This document shows, one piece after another, positions 1-5,067 of a stretch of DNA of 5,067 nt. This DNA is from Pseudomonadota bacterium (lineage in GTDB: Bacteria > Pseudomonadota > Gammaproteobacteria > Burkholderiales > SG8-39). The stretch's first letter is position 1, and each line of letters opens with the position of its first letter. A program made the translations under genes and the position numbers. The notes below the pieces were generated by a model that made no database searches, was not told where the DNA came from, and saw only the letters and a program-made list of their open reading frames with translations. The stretch covers positions 1 to 5,067 of the forward strand of contig JAJZUK010000133.1 of assembly GCA_021847125.1 (NCBI GenBank), in the 5' to 3' direction.

Positions 1-586
1 CGCGGCGCTGTCGGTGCGCCAGGTCACCGGCAAGCCGATCAAGTTCGCCGGCGTGGGCGAGAAGCTCGCAGCGCTGGAAGCGTTTCACCCCGAGCGCATG
101 GCCGCGCGCATCCTCGGCATGGGCGACGTGCTGTCGCTGGTGGAGGAGGCGCGCAAGAGCGTCGATGTGGCCGAGGCGCAGAAGCTGGCGGAGAAAATCA
201 AAAAAGGCAAAGGCTTCGACCTGGAAGACTTCAAGCAGCAGATCGGCCAGATGCGCAAAATGGGCGGGCTCTCGTCCATGATCGACAAGCTGCCGGCGCA
301 GCTCGCGCAGGCGGCGCAGGCGCAGTCAGCCGACATGGGCGAGAAGCAGATGCGCCGCATCGAGGGCATCATCAATTCCATGACGCCGCAGGAGCGTGCG
401 CGCCCGGAACTGATGAAGGCCGCGCGCAAGCGCCGCGTCGCCGCGGGCGCGGGGGTGCAGGTGCAGGAGGTCAACCGCCTGCTCGCCCAGTTCGAGCAGA
501 TGCAGAAGATGATGAAGCAGATGCAGAAGGGCGGCATGGCGAAAATGATGCGCGGCATGAAGGGGATGATCCCCGGCATGCGCTAG
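1..586 (+). CDS. ffh: Signal recognition particle protein Ffh (SRP54), C-terminal part, 5' truncated by the window edge
   Basis: Ffh is the GTPase that binds 4.5S RNA and signal peptides and delivers translating ribosomes to FtsY at the inner membrane. The reading frame is open from base 2 (AALSVRQVTGKPIKFAGVGE), so the true start lies upstream; the GTG at 14 is only an internal Val. About 194 codons of a protein usually near 450 residues are present. They cover the end of the GTPase domain (TGKPIKFAGVGE, then FHPERMAARILGMGDVLSL) and the whole M domain. The M domain shows a methionine-rich finger region (QMRKMGGLSSMIDKLP), the RNA-binding helix-turn-helix (ARKRRVAAGAGVQVQEVNRLL, about 422-484) and the usual Met/Lys/Gly-rich tail ending GMIPGMR. 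Two serines that I recall as conserved in the RNA-binding motif are Ala here. The gene ends 41 bp from the convergent hydrolase gene, and no U-tract terminator is visible. Identification is secure. Confidence 0.97.
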   Translation, partial: AALSVRQVTGKPIKFAGVGEKLAALEAFHPERMAARILGMGDVLSLVEEARKSVDVAEAQKLAEKIKKGKGFDLEDFKQQIGQMRKMGGLSSMIDKLPAQLAQAAQAQSADMGEKQMRRIEGIINSMTPQERARPELMKAARKRRVAAGAGVQVQEVNRLLAQFEQMQKMMKQMQKGGMAKMMRGMKGMIPGMR

Positions 587-594
587 CGCATGCC
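575..594. repeat. Perfect 20-bp palindrome centred on the ffh stop codon
   Basis: GGCATGCGCT at 575-584 is followed directly by its exact reverse complement at 585-594, so the symmetry axis falls inside the TAG stop codon at 584-586. As RNA it could fold into an 8-bp stem with a CUAG loop. An adjacent smaller inverted repeat, GGGGAT-G-ATCCCC at 562-574, lies just inside the gene. No T-run follows on either strand, so it does not look like a classical intrinsic terminator. It may still act as a 3'-end stabiliser or weak bidirectional stop between the convergent genes; that role is inference. The coding half of the palindrome encodes the conserved Ffh tail. Confidence 0.6.
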
Positions 595-627
595 CGCCGC
601 CGCGTTCGCCGTCTCGCCGCGTCGCCG

Positions 628-2253
628 CTAGTAGCCTATCGCCGCCCCGTCGCTGCGCGGGTCTGAACCGCCCCAGCGCGCACCGCTTACCGGATCGATC
701 GTGATGCCGTGCGCATGTCCGGCGAGTTCGTTCCAGGCGCCCCAGCGATTGAGCACGTGACCGCGGCGCTCGAGTTCCTGCATGCTGGCCTCGGCGTAAC
801 GACCTTCTATGTTGAGCAGGTCGCGCGGTTCGCCCAGGGCGAAGCGGCCGGAGAGCCAGCGCGGCGATTCGATCGCCTGCTGCACGTTCAGGCCGAAGTC
901 GATCATGGCGATGTAGGCCTGCAGCTGGATCTGCGGCTGGCCGTCCGCGCCCATGCAGCCGAACACCTGCCACAGCTCGTCATCGCGGAACGCAAGCGAG
1001 GCGATCAGCGTGTGCAGCGGCCGCTTGCCCGGTGCGAGCCGGTTCGGATGGGCGGGATCGAGCGAAAAATACGCGCCGCGGTTCTGCAGCACGATGCCGC
1101 TCCTGCCTGCGACCACGCCCGAGCCGAACACGCCGTAGAGGCTGTGGATCAGCGAGGCCGCATTGCCTTCGGCGTCGACGGCGCAGATATAGACGGTGTC
1201 GCCGGCGAGGCTGCCGTAGGAAGGCACTTTGTCCCAGGGCAGCGCGCGCGCCGGGTCGATCAGTTTGCGCCGCTCGTCGGCGTAGGCGCGCGACAGCAGG
1301 CGCTCGACCGGGATGTCGGCGAAAGCGGGATCCGCGACCCAGCGGTCGCGGTCATGGTAGGCCAGCTGCTTTGCCTGCACCAGGAAATGCACATGGTCCG
1401 CGCCCAGGTAATCCATCGCCCCTAGCTCATAGGGCTCGAGCAGGTTCAGCATCTGCAGCACCGAGATGCCCTGGGTCGGCGGCGGCGTCTGGTACAGCCT
1501 GACGCCGCGATAGTCGGTATGGATCGGCTCGCGCCATTGCGCATGCTGCGCGCGGAAATCCGCAGCGCTGAAGAAACCGCCGCTGGCGAGCGCGTAGCGG
1601 GCGAGTTCCTGCGCAATCTCGCCTTCGTAGAACGCCGCGCGCCCGCCGGCGCCTACGGCCTCGATCGAGCGCGCAAGATCGGCATTCACCAGAGTTTGTC
1701 CGGTGCGCGGCGCCTTGCCGTGTTTCAGAAAAATCGCGGCGGCTTCCCGGTTCTGCGCCAGTTCCGGCGCGGTCGCGGCGATCCAGTTGGCGAGGCGTTC
1801 GGTCACCGGAAAGCCTTCGCGTGCGTAGCCCGCGGCTGCCGCGAGATTGCGCGTGAGCGGCAGGCGCCCATGTGCCGCGTGCGCTTCGCACCAGCTTGCC
1901 ACTGCGCCCGGTACGGTGAGCGTCGCCGGCAGGATGCCGCGAAACGGGATTTCGCCCATGCCGCGCGCGCGAAACGCGTCGATCGTAGCGCTGGCGGCGG
2001 CGCAGCCGGCGCCGTCGAGATAGCGCACGCGCTTTTGCCTGGCGTCGTAGATCAGCCAGAACGCGTCCCCGCCGAGGCCGGTCATATGCGGATAGATCAC
2101 GCTCAAGGCGGCGCTGGCGGCGATGGCCGCGTCCACCGCGGAGCCGCCCGCTTTCAGAATTTCGACGCCGGCTTCCGATGCAAGCGCGTGCGGACAGGCA
2201 ACCATGCCGCGCGGCGCGAGCGTCGGCGGCCGGCCGGTATGCATTTCAATCAT
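628..2253 (-). CDS. Gamma-glutamyltransferase-family Ntn hydrolase (YwrD-like), divergent substrate pocket
   Basis: This is a full-length 541-residue member of the gamma-glutamyltranspeptidase fold. Family members are made as one chain and self-cleave before a Thr, which becomes the nucleophile of the small subunit. The likely cleavage site is Gly-Asp/Thr353 (bases 1195-1197), in GDTVYICAVDAEGNAAS. It leaves a large subunit of about 352 residues and a small one of about 189. Other landmarks are HMTGLGGDAFWLIYD, PGAVASW, TPPPTQG, FGSGVVAGRSGIVLQNRG, GKRPLHT and the C-terminal GGSDPRSDGAA. I chose the ATG at 2253 because AGGAAG sits 8 nt upstream; the longer frame would need a TTG at 2310. No signal peptide is seen, so it is probably cytoplasmic, unlike E. 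coli periplasmic Ggt. By recalled alignment, most residues that hold the gamma-glutamyl group in E. coli Ggt are replaced. The true substrate is therefore unknown: a peptide, amide or acyl substrate is possible. Family call is firm; function is open. Confidence 0.9.
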   Translation of the reverse strand: MIEMHTGRPPTLAPRGMVACPHALASEAGVEILKAGGSAVDAAIAASAALSVIYPHMTGLGGDAFWLIYDARQKRVRYLDGAGCAAASATIDAFRARGMGEIPFRGILPATLTVPGAVASWCEAHAAHGRLPLTRNLAAAAGYAREGFPVTERLANWIAATAPELAQNREAAAIFLKHGKAPRTGQTLVNADLARSIEAVGAGGRAAFYEGEIAQELARYALASGGFFSAADFRAQHAQWREPIHTDYRGVRLYQTPPPTQGISVLQMLNLLEPYELGAMDYLGADHVHFLVQAKQLAYHDRDRWVADPAFADIPVERLLSRAYADERRKLIDPARALPWDKVPSYGSLAGDTVYICAVDAEGNAASLIHSLYGVFGSGVVAGRSGIVLQNRGAYFSLDPAHPNRLAPGKRPLHTLIASLAFRDDELWQVFGCMGADGQPQIQLQAYIAMIDFGLNVQQAIESPRWLSGRFALGEPRDLLNIEGRYAEASMQELERRGHVLNRWGAWNELAGHAHGITIDPVSGARWGGSDPRSDGAAIGY

Positions 2254-2261
2254 GGGTTTTG

Positions 2262-2267
2262 CTTCCT
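2262..2267 (-). promoter_or_regulatory. Ribosome binding site of the Ntn hydrolase gene
   Basis: On the minus strand this reads AGGAAG and lies 8 nt upstream of the ATG at 2253. It is the main reason for choosing that start over the upstream in-frame TTG at 2310. Its first three bases are part of one arm of an inverted repeat, so its accessibility may be controlled. Confidence 0.7.
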
Positions 2268-2324
2268 GAGCTGACAAGTTCGTTTGATGAAGGGGTGTAT
2301 GGGAACACAATTGCGCAGCTCAGG
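2265..2324 (-). promoter_or_regulatory. Inverted repeat that could mask the hydrolase ribosome binding site
   Basis: CCTGAGCTG at 2265-2273 and CAGCTCAGG at 2316-2324 are exact reverse complements, 9 bp each, separated by 42 nt. In a minus-strand transcript, the arm nearer the gene contains the AGG of the AGGAAG ribosome binding site, so pairing would partly cover it. The loop holds a small nested hairpin (GTGT/ACAC around a 6-nt loop). Pairing is seen in the sequence; regulation is inference. It requires a promoter upstream of 2324, which I could not place. Confidence 0.4.
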
Positions 2325-2366
2325 CAATGCGCAGGCGCCGGCGCTGTCTGCGGCCGATTCCCGGGC

Positions 2367-2378
2367 TAATCCGGATTA
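2367..2378. repeat. 12-bp palindrome TAATCCGGATTA, possible operator
   Basis: TAATCCGGATTA is a perfect palindrome roughly midway in the divergent intergenic region. It lies 114 bp upstream of the hydrolase ATG and about 90 bp upstream of the proposed rpsP -35 box. The size and symmetry would suit a dimeric regulator, but I do not recognise the site as belonging to a known factor. A chance occurrence is possible. Confidence 0.35.
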
Positions 2379-2467
2379 TTCGCACACGGGCCGGGCAATC
2401 GGGTTAGTCCATTGAAAATTTTGGAATATCCCTGTGCATGGCCGCGGCCCGGCCCTCGACAAAGCCC

Positions 2468-2497
2468 TTGCCAATAGGCACCAAAACATCGTAGAAT
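2468..2497 (+). promoter_or_regulatory. Sigma70-type promoter of the rpsP-rimM-trmD-rplS operon
   Basis: TTGCCA (2468-2473) and TAGAAT (2492-2497) match the -35 and -10 consensus closely and are 18 bp apart. Transcription would begin around 2503-2505, giving a leader of only about 25 nt before rpsP. The predicted start lies at CTC followed by six T residues. The stretch upstream of the -35 box is GC-rich, so there is no obvious UP element. This is the best promoter match I see in the divergent region. Confidence 0.6.
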
Positions 2498-2528
2498 CGC
2501 GCTCTTTTTTGAGTTTCGGGACAACAAC

Positions 2529-2804
2529 ATGGTTGTGATTCGCCTCGCCCGCGGTGGCGCACATAAACGCCCTTTCTACAACATGGTCGTGGCGGACTCG
2601 CGCCGCGCCGCAGGCGGCAAGTTCATCGAGCGCGTCGGCTTCTACGATCCCAAGGCGCCCGAAGGCCGCGAGAACCTGCGTGTCGCCATGGATCGCCTGA
2701 CGTTCTGGCAGGGCAAGGGCGCGCAGCTCTCGCCCACGGTGGCCAGGCTGGTCAAGCAGTTTGGCAAGAAAGTCGCCGGTACCGCCGCTGCCGCAGCGGG
2801 GTAA
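2529..2804 (+). CDS. rpsP: 30S ribosomal protein S16
   Basis: S16 is a small-subunit ribosomal protein that binds 16S rRNA early and helps assemble the body of the 30S particle. The 91-residue product begins [24 protein letters not shown], which contains the family signature (VIRLARGG). It continues with the expected [10 protein letters not shown] segment and [23 protein letters not shown]. Length is normal. The C-terminus ends in a basic KK followed by an Ala-rich tail (AGTAAAAAG), a part that varies between species. The ATG at 2529 is preceded by a weak ribosome binding site, GGGA at 2518-2521, 7 nt away. It is the first gene of the operon, directly behind the promoter. If the rimM start is the TTG at 2761, its 3' end overlaps rimM by 44 nt. 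Confidence 0.97.
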   Translation: MVVIRLARGGAHKRPFYNMVVADSRRAAGGKFIERVGFYDPKAPEGRENLRVAMDRLTFWQGKGAQLSPTVARLVKQFGKKVAGTAAAAAG

Positions 2805-3312
2805 GCAGGCTGCGCGGCTGATCGTGATGGGGCGCGTCGTCGCCCCATACGGCGTCAAGGGCTGGGTCAGGATAGAGCCTTACAGCGCAGAACCGGACAG
2901 CCTCAAGACCTACCCCGCGTGGTGGGTGGGCAGGAGCGGCGACTGGCGCGAAATGAAAGTCGCCGAGTGCGTGCTGCAGCATGGAGCCAGCCTGGTGGCG
3001 CGCTTGGAGGGCTGCGTGGAGCGCGATGCGGCGCTGGCCCTGAAGGGCAGTGAAATTGCGGTCGAGCGCGAGGCGCTGCCGCAGAACGCGAACAACGAGT
3101 TTTACTGGGCCGACCTGGTCGGCCTGAAAGTGGTGAATGTGAAGGACGAGGAGTTAGGCGTCGTTGCCGAGCTCTTCGAACATGGCGCGCATCCGGTGAT
3201 GCGCATCGTGGCTGGTGCGACCGAGCGGCTGCTGCCTTTCGTGGAGCAGGTGGTGCGCCAGGTGGATATGGCCCAGGGCCGCATCCGCGTGGAGTGGGAG
3301 CTGGACTGGTGA
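2761..3312 (+). CDS. rimM: Ribosome maturation factor RimM (start uncertain)
   Basis: RimM binds S19 and helps mature the head of the 30S subunit and process 16S rRNA. The N-terminal RimM barrel runs from about residue 20 to 104 ([19 protein letters not shown] ... [15 protein letters not shown]). It is followed by a C-terminal PRC barrel from about 113 ([13 protein letters not shown] ... [10 protein letters not shown] ... [14 protein letters not shown]) ending IRVEWELDW. The frame given starts at TTG 2761, inside rpsP. Alternatives are CTG 2818, GTG 2824 and ATG 2827. The last two would cut off residues LIV of the first beta strand, which aligns with the start of Thermus and E. coli RimM, and none has a good ribosome binding site. 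I therefore keep the longer form, 183 residues, close to E. coli (182). The stop overlaps the trmD start by four bases (GTGA). Product identity is firm; the start is not. Confidence 0.93.
   Translation: MARKSPVPPLPQRGKQAARLIVMGRVVAPYGVKGWVRIEPYSAEPDSLKTYPAWWVGRSGDWREMKVAECVLQHGASLVARLEGCVERDAALALKGSEIAVEREALPQNANNEFYWADLVGLKVVNVKDEELGVVAELFEHGAHPVMRIVAGATERLLPFVEQVVRQVDMAQGRIRVEWELDW
3296..3300 (+). promoter_or_regulatory. Ribosome binding site of trmD
   Basis: GGGAG lies 8 nt before the GTG at 3309. It favours that codon over the in-frame GTG at 3294, and it makes the trmD start overlap the rimM stop as GTGA, a typical arrangement for translational coupling. Confidence 0.65.
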
Positions 3313-4055
3313 TCCACTTCGATTGCGTGACGCTGTTTCCGCAGATGTTTGCGGCGCTCACTGAATCGGGCATCACCGGGCGTGCGCTGAAGGCGGCGCA
3401 CTACGACCTGGAGTTGTGGAACCCGCGCGACTTCACCGGCGACAACTACCGCACGGTGGATGACCGGCCCTACGGCGGCGGCCCCGGCATGGTGATGCTG
3501 GCCGAGCCCTTGGAGCGGGCGCTAAGCGCGGCCAAGGCGCGTGTGGCGGGTGGTGGGCGCAGGGTGATATACCTTTCGCCGCAAGGCAGGGTGCTCGATC
3601 ACGGCAAGGTGATGGAGCTCGCGGCGGGGCCTGGTGCAGTATTGCTGTGCGGGCGCTACGAGAGCGTGGATGAGCGCTTGATCCGGCGCGCGGTCGACGA
3701 GGAGATATCGATCGGCGACTATGTGCTCTCCGGCGGCGAGCTCGCGGCGATGGTGCTGATCGATGCGGTGGTGCGGCAGTTGCCCGGCGTTCTGGGCGAC
3801 GAGGATTCGGCGGCGCAGGATTCGTTTGTAGGCGGACTGCTGGATTGTCCGCATTACACCCGGCCCGAGGAGTATGCGGGCGAGCGTGTGCCGGCGGTGC
3901 TGCTCTCGGGCAACCACGCCGAGATAGAACGCTGGCGCCTGAAGCAGGCGCTGGGCAGGACCTGGCTGAGGCGGCCGGATTTGTTGGACAAGCGCGTGTT
4001 GAGCGCGGCAGAAGCGAAGCTGCTTGAGGAATTCAAGCGAGAACAGGACACCTGA
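3309..4055 (+). CDS. trmD: tRNA (guanine37-N1)-methyltransferase TrmD
   Basis: TrmD transfers a methyl group from S-adenosylmethionine to N1 of G37 next to the anticodon in tRNAs reading CNN/CGG-type codons; this prevents +1 frameshifting and is usually essential. The 248-residue product has the trefoil-knot SPOUT landmarks in order: [10 protein letters not shown] (55-64), YLSPQGR (88-94), [10 protein letters not shown] (114-123), [12 protein letters not shown] (134-145). The C-terminal domain contains [27 protein letters not shown] and [10 protein letters not shown]. By alignment from memory, Arg156 (VVRQ) and Asp171 (QDSF) correspond to E. coli Arg154 and Asp169, the proposed catalytic pair; both are present. 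The GTG start at 3309 is chosen because TrmD proteins normally begin just before the FDxVTLFP strand and because GGGAG lies 8 nt upstream. It is coupled to rimM through the GTGA overlap. No anomalies are seen. Confidence 0.97.
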   Translation: MIHFDCVTLFPQMFAALTESGITGRALKAAHYDLELWNPRDFTGDNYRTVDDRPYGGGPGMVMLAEPLERALSAAKARVAGGGRRVIYLSPQGRVLDHGKVMELAAGPGAVLLCGRYESVDERLIRRAVDEEISIGDYVLSGGELAAMVLIDAVVRQLPGVLGDEDSAAQDSFVGGLLDCPHYTRPEEYAGERVPAVLLSGNHAEIERWRLKQALGRTWLRRPDLLDKRVLSAAEAKLLEEFKREQDT

Positions 4056-4079
4056 GGGTTGCCGCAGCAGCTGCAGCCC
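4056..4079 (+). other. Small predicted hairpin between trmD and rplS
   Basis: GGGTTGC at 4056-4062 can pair with GCAGCCC at 4073-4079 (seven pairs, one of them G-U), leaving a 10-nt loop. It starts immediately after the trmD stop and ends 11 nt before the rplS ribosome binding site. No T-run follows, so it is unlikely to terminate transcription. A role in mRNA processing or in the different output of trmD and rplS is possible but unproven. Confidence 0.3.
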
Positions 4080-4090
4080 CCGATGATACA

Positions 4091-4095
4091 AGGAG
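4091..4095 (+). promoter_or_regulatory. Ribosome binding site of rplS
   Basis: AGGAG lies 7 nt before the ATG at 4103. It is clearly stronger than the sites of rpsP and rimM in the same operon, in keeping with the need for stoichiometric L19 despite its distal position. Confidence 0.75.
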
Positions 4096-4102
4096 CGAAG
4101 TC

Positions 4103-4501
4103 ATGAACCTGATACAGAAGCTGGAACACGAAGAAATCACGCGCCTGGGCAAGACCGTTCCGGTATTCGCCCCCGGCGACACCGTAATCGTGAACGTCAA
4201 CGTGGTCGAGGGCGAGCGCAAGCGCGTGCAGGCCTACGAAGGCGTGGTCATCGCCAAGCGCAACCGCGGCCTCAATTCGTCTTTCATCGTGCGCAAGATT
4301 TCCGCGGGCGAAGGCGTGGAGCGGACGTTCCAGACCTACTCGCCGCTGATCGCCTCGGTCGAAGTCAAGCGCAAGGGCGACGTGCGCCGCGCCAAGCTGT
4401 ATTACCTGCGCGATCGTTCGGGCAAGTCGGCGCGCATCCGCGAGAAACTCAGCAAGCGCGCGATCGAAGAAACCGTCGTGGAAGGCGCTGTGGCCGAATA
4501 G
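4103..4501 (+). CDS. rplS: 50S ribosomal protein L19
   Basis: L19 is a large-subunit protein at the interface with the 30S subunit, where it takes part in an inter-subunit bridge. The 132-residue product shows the whole family pattern: an N-terminal helix ([14 protein letters not shown]), the barrel segment [33 protein letters not shown], then [24 protein letters not shown] and [27 protein letters not shown]. Relative to the roughly 115 residues of E. coli L19, it has a short acidic/hydrophobic C-terminal extension ([13 protein letters not shown]), as in many relatives. It sits 47 bp after trmD and is the last gene of the operon, followed at once by a strong terminator. In E. coli the corresponding operon makes far more S16 and L19 than RimM and TrmD; the strong ribosome site here fits that pattern. 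Confidence 0.97.
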   Translation: MNLIQKLEHEEITRLGKTVPVFAPGDTVIVNVNVVEGERKRVQAYEGVVIAKRNRGLNSSFIVRKISAGEGVERTFQTYSPLIASVEVKRKGDVRRAKLYYLRDRSGKSARIREKLSKRAIEETVVEGAVAE

Positions 4502-4522
4502 CCGCCGCGGGTGGTACGCATC

Positions 4523-4560
4523 AAAGCAAAACGGGACGCGCGAGCGTCCCGTTTGCTTTT
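4523..4560. terminator. Intrinsic terminator after rplS, probably bidirectional
   Basis: An 11-bp perfect stem (4529-4539 with 4544-4554, core ACGGGACGC) closes a GCGA loop of the GNRA type. Beyond a single bulged A at 4528, five more pairs extend it (4523-4527 with 4555-4559). The plus strand ends in TTTGCTTTT, and the minus strand reads TTTTGCTTTG after the same stem. The element can therefore serve both rplS and the convergent argE-like gene, whose stop is 13 bp away. Confidence 0.88.
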
Positions 4561-4573
4561 AGGACCGCCCGCG

Positions 4574-5067
4574 CTAGCCAGCGCACATTTGTTGCAGCAG
4601 CCGCTCCATGAACGACTCGCACAGCGCGACCTGTTCCAGCGTCACGTATTCGTCCGGTTTGTGCGCCTGCTCGATCGAGCCCGGGCCGCAGATGATCGCG
4701 GGTATGCCCGCCTGCTGAAACAGCCCGCCCTCGGTGGCATAGGCCACTTTGGACGTCGATTTGTTGCGCGACAGCGCCTGCGCAAGTTGGGTGACCTGAG
4801 CGGCTTCGGCGGTATCGAGTCCGGGGATTTCGGCCTTGGTCTCGAAACTGATGCCGGTATCGGCATCGGTTCTTCGCATCTCCGGCAGGATCACGTGCTC
4901 GGCGTAGTCCTTGATCTCGCGCTCCAGCGCATCCGGGTCGGCACCGGGCAGATAGCGGAATTCGAACTGGAAATTGCATTCGCGCGGCACGATGTTGCCG
5001 GCGGTGCCGCCCGAGATCACCCCGGTCTGCAGCGTGGTAAACGGCACGTCGAAGCCATGATCGCGCG
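4574..5067 (-). CDS. argE: Acetylornithine deacetylase (ArgE-like, peptidase M20 family), C-terminal part, 5' end outside window
   Basis: ArgE removes the acetyl group from N-acetylornithine to give ornithine in arginine biosynthesis. It is a dimeric zinc enzyme of the M20 family, usually 380-400 residues. About 164 codons are present. The frame stays open to the right edge (RDHGFDVPFTTLQTG), so the GTG at 5047 is an internal Val, not the start. The visible part covers the second half of the dimerisation domain (TTLQTGVISGGTAGNIVPREC, FEFRYLPGADPDALE) and the last catalytic-domain segment. The latter has ATEGGLF followed by GPGSIEQAHKPDEYV. The His at bases 4661-4663 matches the C-terminal metal-ligand His of the family; the other ligands and catalytic acids lie upstream, outside the window. 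The GPGSI.QAH.PDEY string closely matches E. coli ArgE, which favours ArgE over DapE or other M20 enzymes. It is convergent with rplS, sharing the terminator. Confidence 0.87.
   Translation of the reverse strand, partial: RDHGFDVPFTTLQTGVISGGTAGNIVPRECNFQFEFRYLPGADPDALEREIKDYAEHVILPEMRRTDADTGISFETKAEIPGLDTAEAAQVTQLAQALSRNKSTSKVAYATEGGLFQQAGIPAIICGPGSIEQAHKPDEYVTLEQVALCESFMERLLQQMCAG

Larger units (their letters stand above)
2254..2528. other. Divergent intergenic region between the hydrolase gene and rpsP
   Basis: These 275 bases separate two divergently transcribed genes and contain no convincing reading frame of their own. They hold the hydrolase ribosome binding site and inverted repeat on the left, a TAATCCGGATTA palindrome near the middle, and an AT-rich patch at about 2411-2429 (ATTGAAAATTTTGGAATAT). 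To the right are a GGCCGCGGCC palindrome at 2440-2449 and the rpsP promoter. I could not identify a credible minus-strand promoter for the hydrolase gene. Confidence 0.7.

Noticed and set aside
326..973. Minus-strand open frame of 215 codons spanning the ffh end and the hydrolase 3' end
   Set aside because: It overlaps two real genes in another frame, and its Arg/His/Ala-rich translation is typical of a shadow frame.
709..1425. Plus-strand open frame of 238 codons inside the hydrolase gene
   Set aside because: It lies opposite a well-supported gene, its translation resembles no family I know, and long antisense frames are common in GC-rich DNA.
2253..2310. Longer N-terminus for the hydrolase starting at TTG 2310
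   Set aside because: It would use a rare start without a ribosome site, the extra 19 residues do not resemble a signal peptide, and the ATG at 2253 has a well-placed AGGAAG.
2412..2440. Second promoter beginning with TTGAAA in the AT-rich patch
   Set aside because: No acceptable -10 hexamer is found at 16-18 bp, so only the downstream TTGCCA/TAGAAT pair was kept.
2440..2449. GGCCGCGGCC palindrome as a regulatory site
   Set aside because: Short GC-only palindromes are expected by chance in DNA of this composition.
2376..2858. Minus-strand open frame of 160 codons across the rpsP promoter and rpsP
   Set aside because: It runs opposite rpsP and its promoter and has no family resemblance, so it is a by-product of base composition.
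3294..3308. trmD starting at GTG 3294
   Set aside because: The five extra residues are outside the usual TrmD start, and GTG 3309 has GGGAG at ideal spacing and the GTGA overlap.
3522..4091. Minus-strand open frame of 189 codons opposite trmD
   Set aside because: It is fully antisense to a conserved essential gene and has no recognisable domain or ribosome site.
1..5067. Mobile element, CRISPR array, tRNA/rRNA gene or a novel defence or biosynthetic system
   Set aside because: All coding space is explained by six conserved genes or gene parts plus one GGT-family enzyme, and no repeats, integrase-like frames or RNA gene signatures were seen.

Overview
The window is a GC-rich stretch of conserved bacterial housekeeping DNA, most likely from a betaproteobacterium. 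This assignment rests on recall of protein families, not on a search. It is supported by the S16 N-terminus [10 protein letters not shown], the RimM segment [10 protein letters not shown] followed by [10 protein letters not shown], the Ffh segment AGVQVQEVNRLL, and the gene order ffh ... rpsP-rimM-trmD-rplS.

Layout from left to right. Positions 1-586 (+) hold the C-terminal part of ffh, the protein subunit of the signal recognition particle; its 5' end lies outside the window. Positions 628-2253 (-) hold a complete gene for a divergent gamma-glutamyltransferase-fold Ntn hydrolase (YwrD-like), convergent with ffh. Positions 2254-2528 are a divergent intergenic region. It carries a sigma70-like promoter for the ribosomal operon, a 12-bp palindrome, and an inverted repeat that could mask the ribosome binding site of the hydrolase gene. 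Positions 2529-4501 (+) are the four-gene operon rpsP-rimM-trmD-rplS (S16, 16S maturation factor, tRNA m1G37 methyltransferase, L19), with overlapping or closely spaced genes. Positions 4523-4560 form a strong hairpin terminator that looks usable in both directions. Positions 4574-5067 (-) hold the C-terminal part of an argE-like acetylornithine deacetylase whose start lies beyond the right edge.

The operon and ffh belong to translation and protein export: ribosome proteins, ribosome assembly, a tRNA modification that prevents frameshifting, and co-translational targeting. The hydrolase and ArgE are metabolic enzymes on the opposite strand. The hydrolase gene separates ffh from rpsP, which are neighbours in Escherichia coli.

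I found no mobile element, CRISPR array, RNA gene or undescribed multi-gene system. The points most worth a second look are the heavily altered substrate pocket of the Ntn hydrolase, the possible ribosome-site-masking structure upstream of it, a perfect 20-bp palindrome centred on the ffh stop codon, and two Ser-to-Ala positions in the RNA-binding motif of Ffh.
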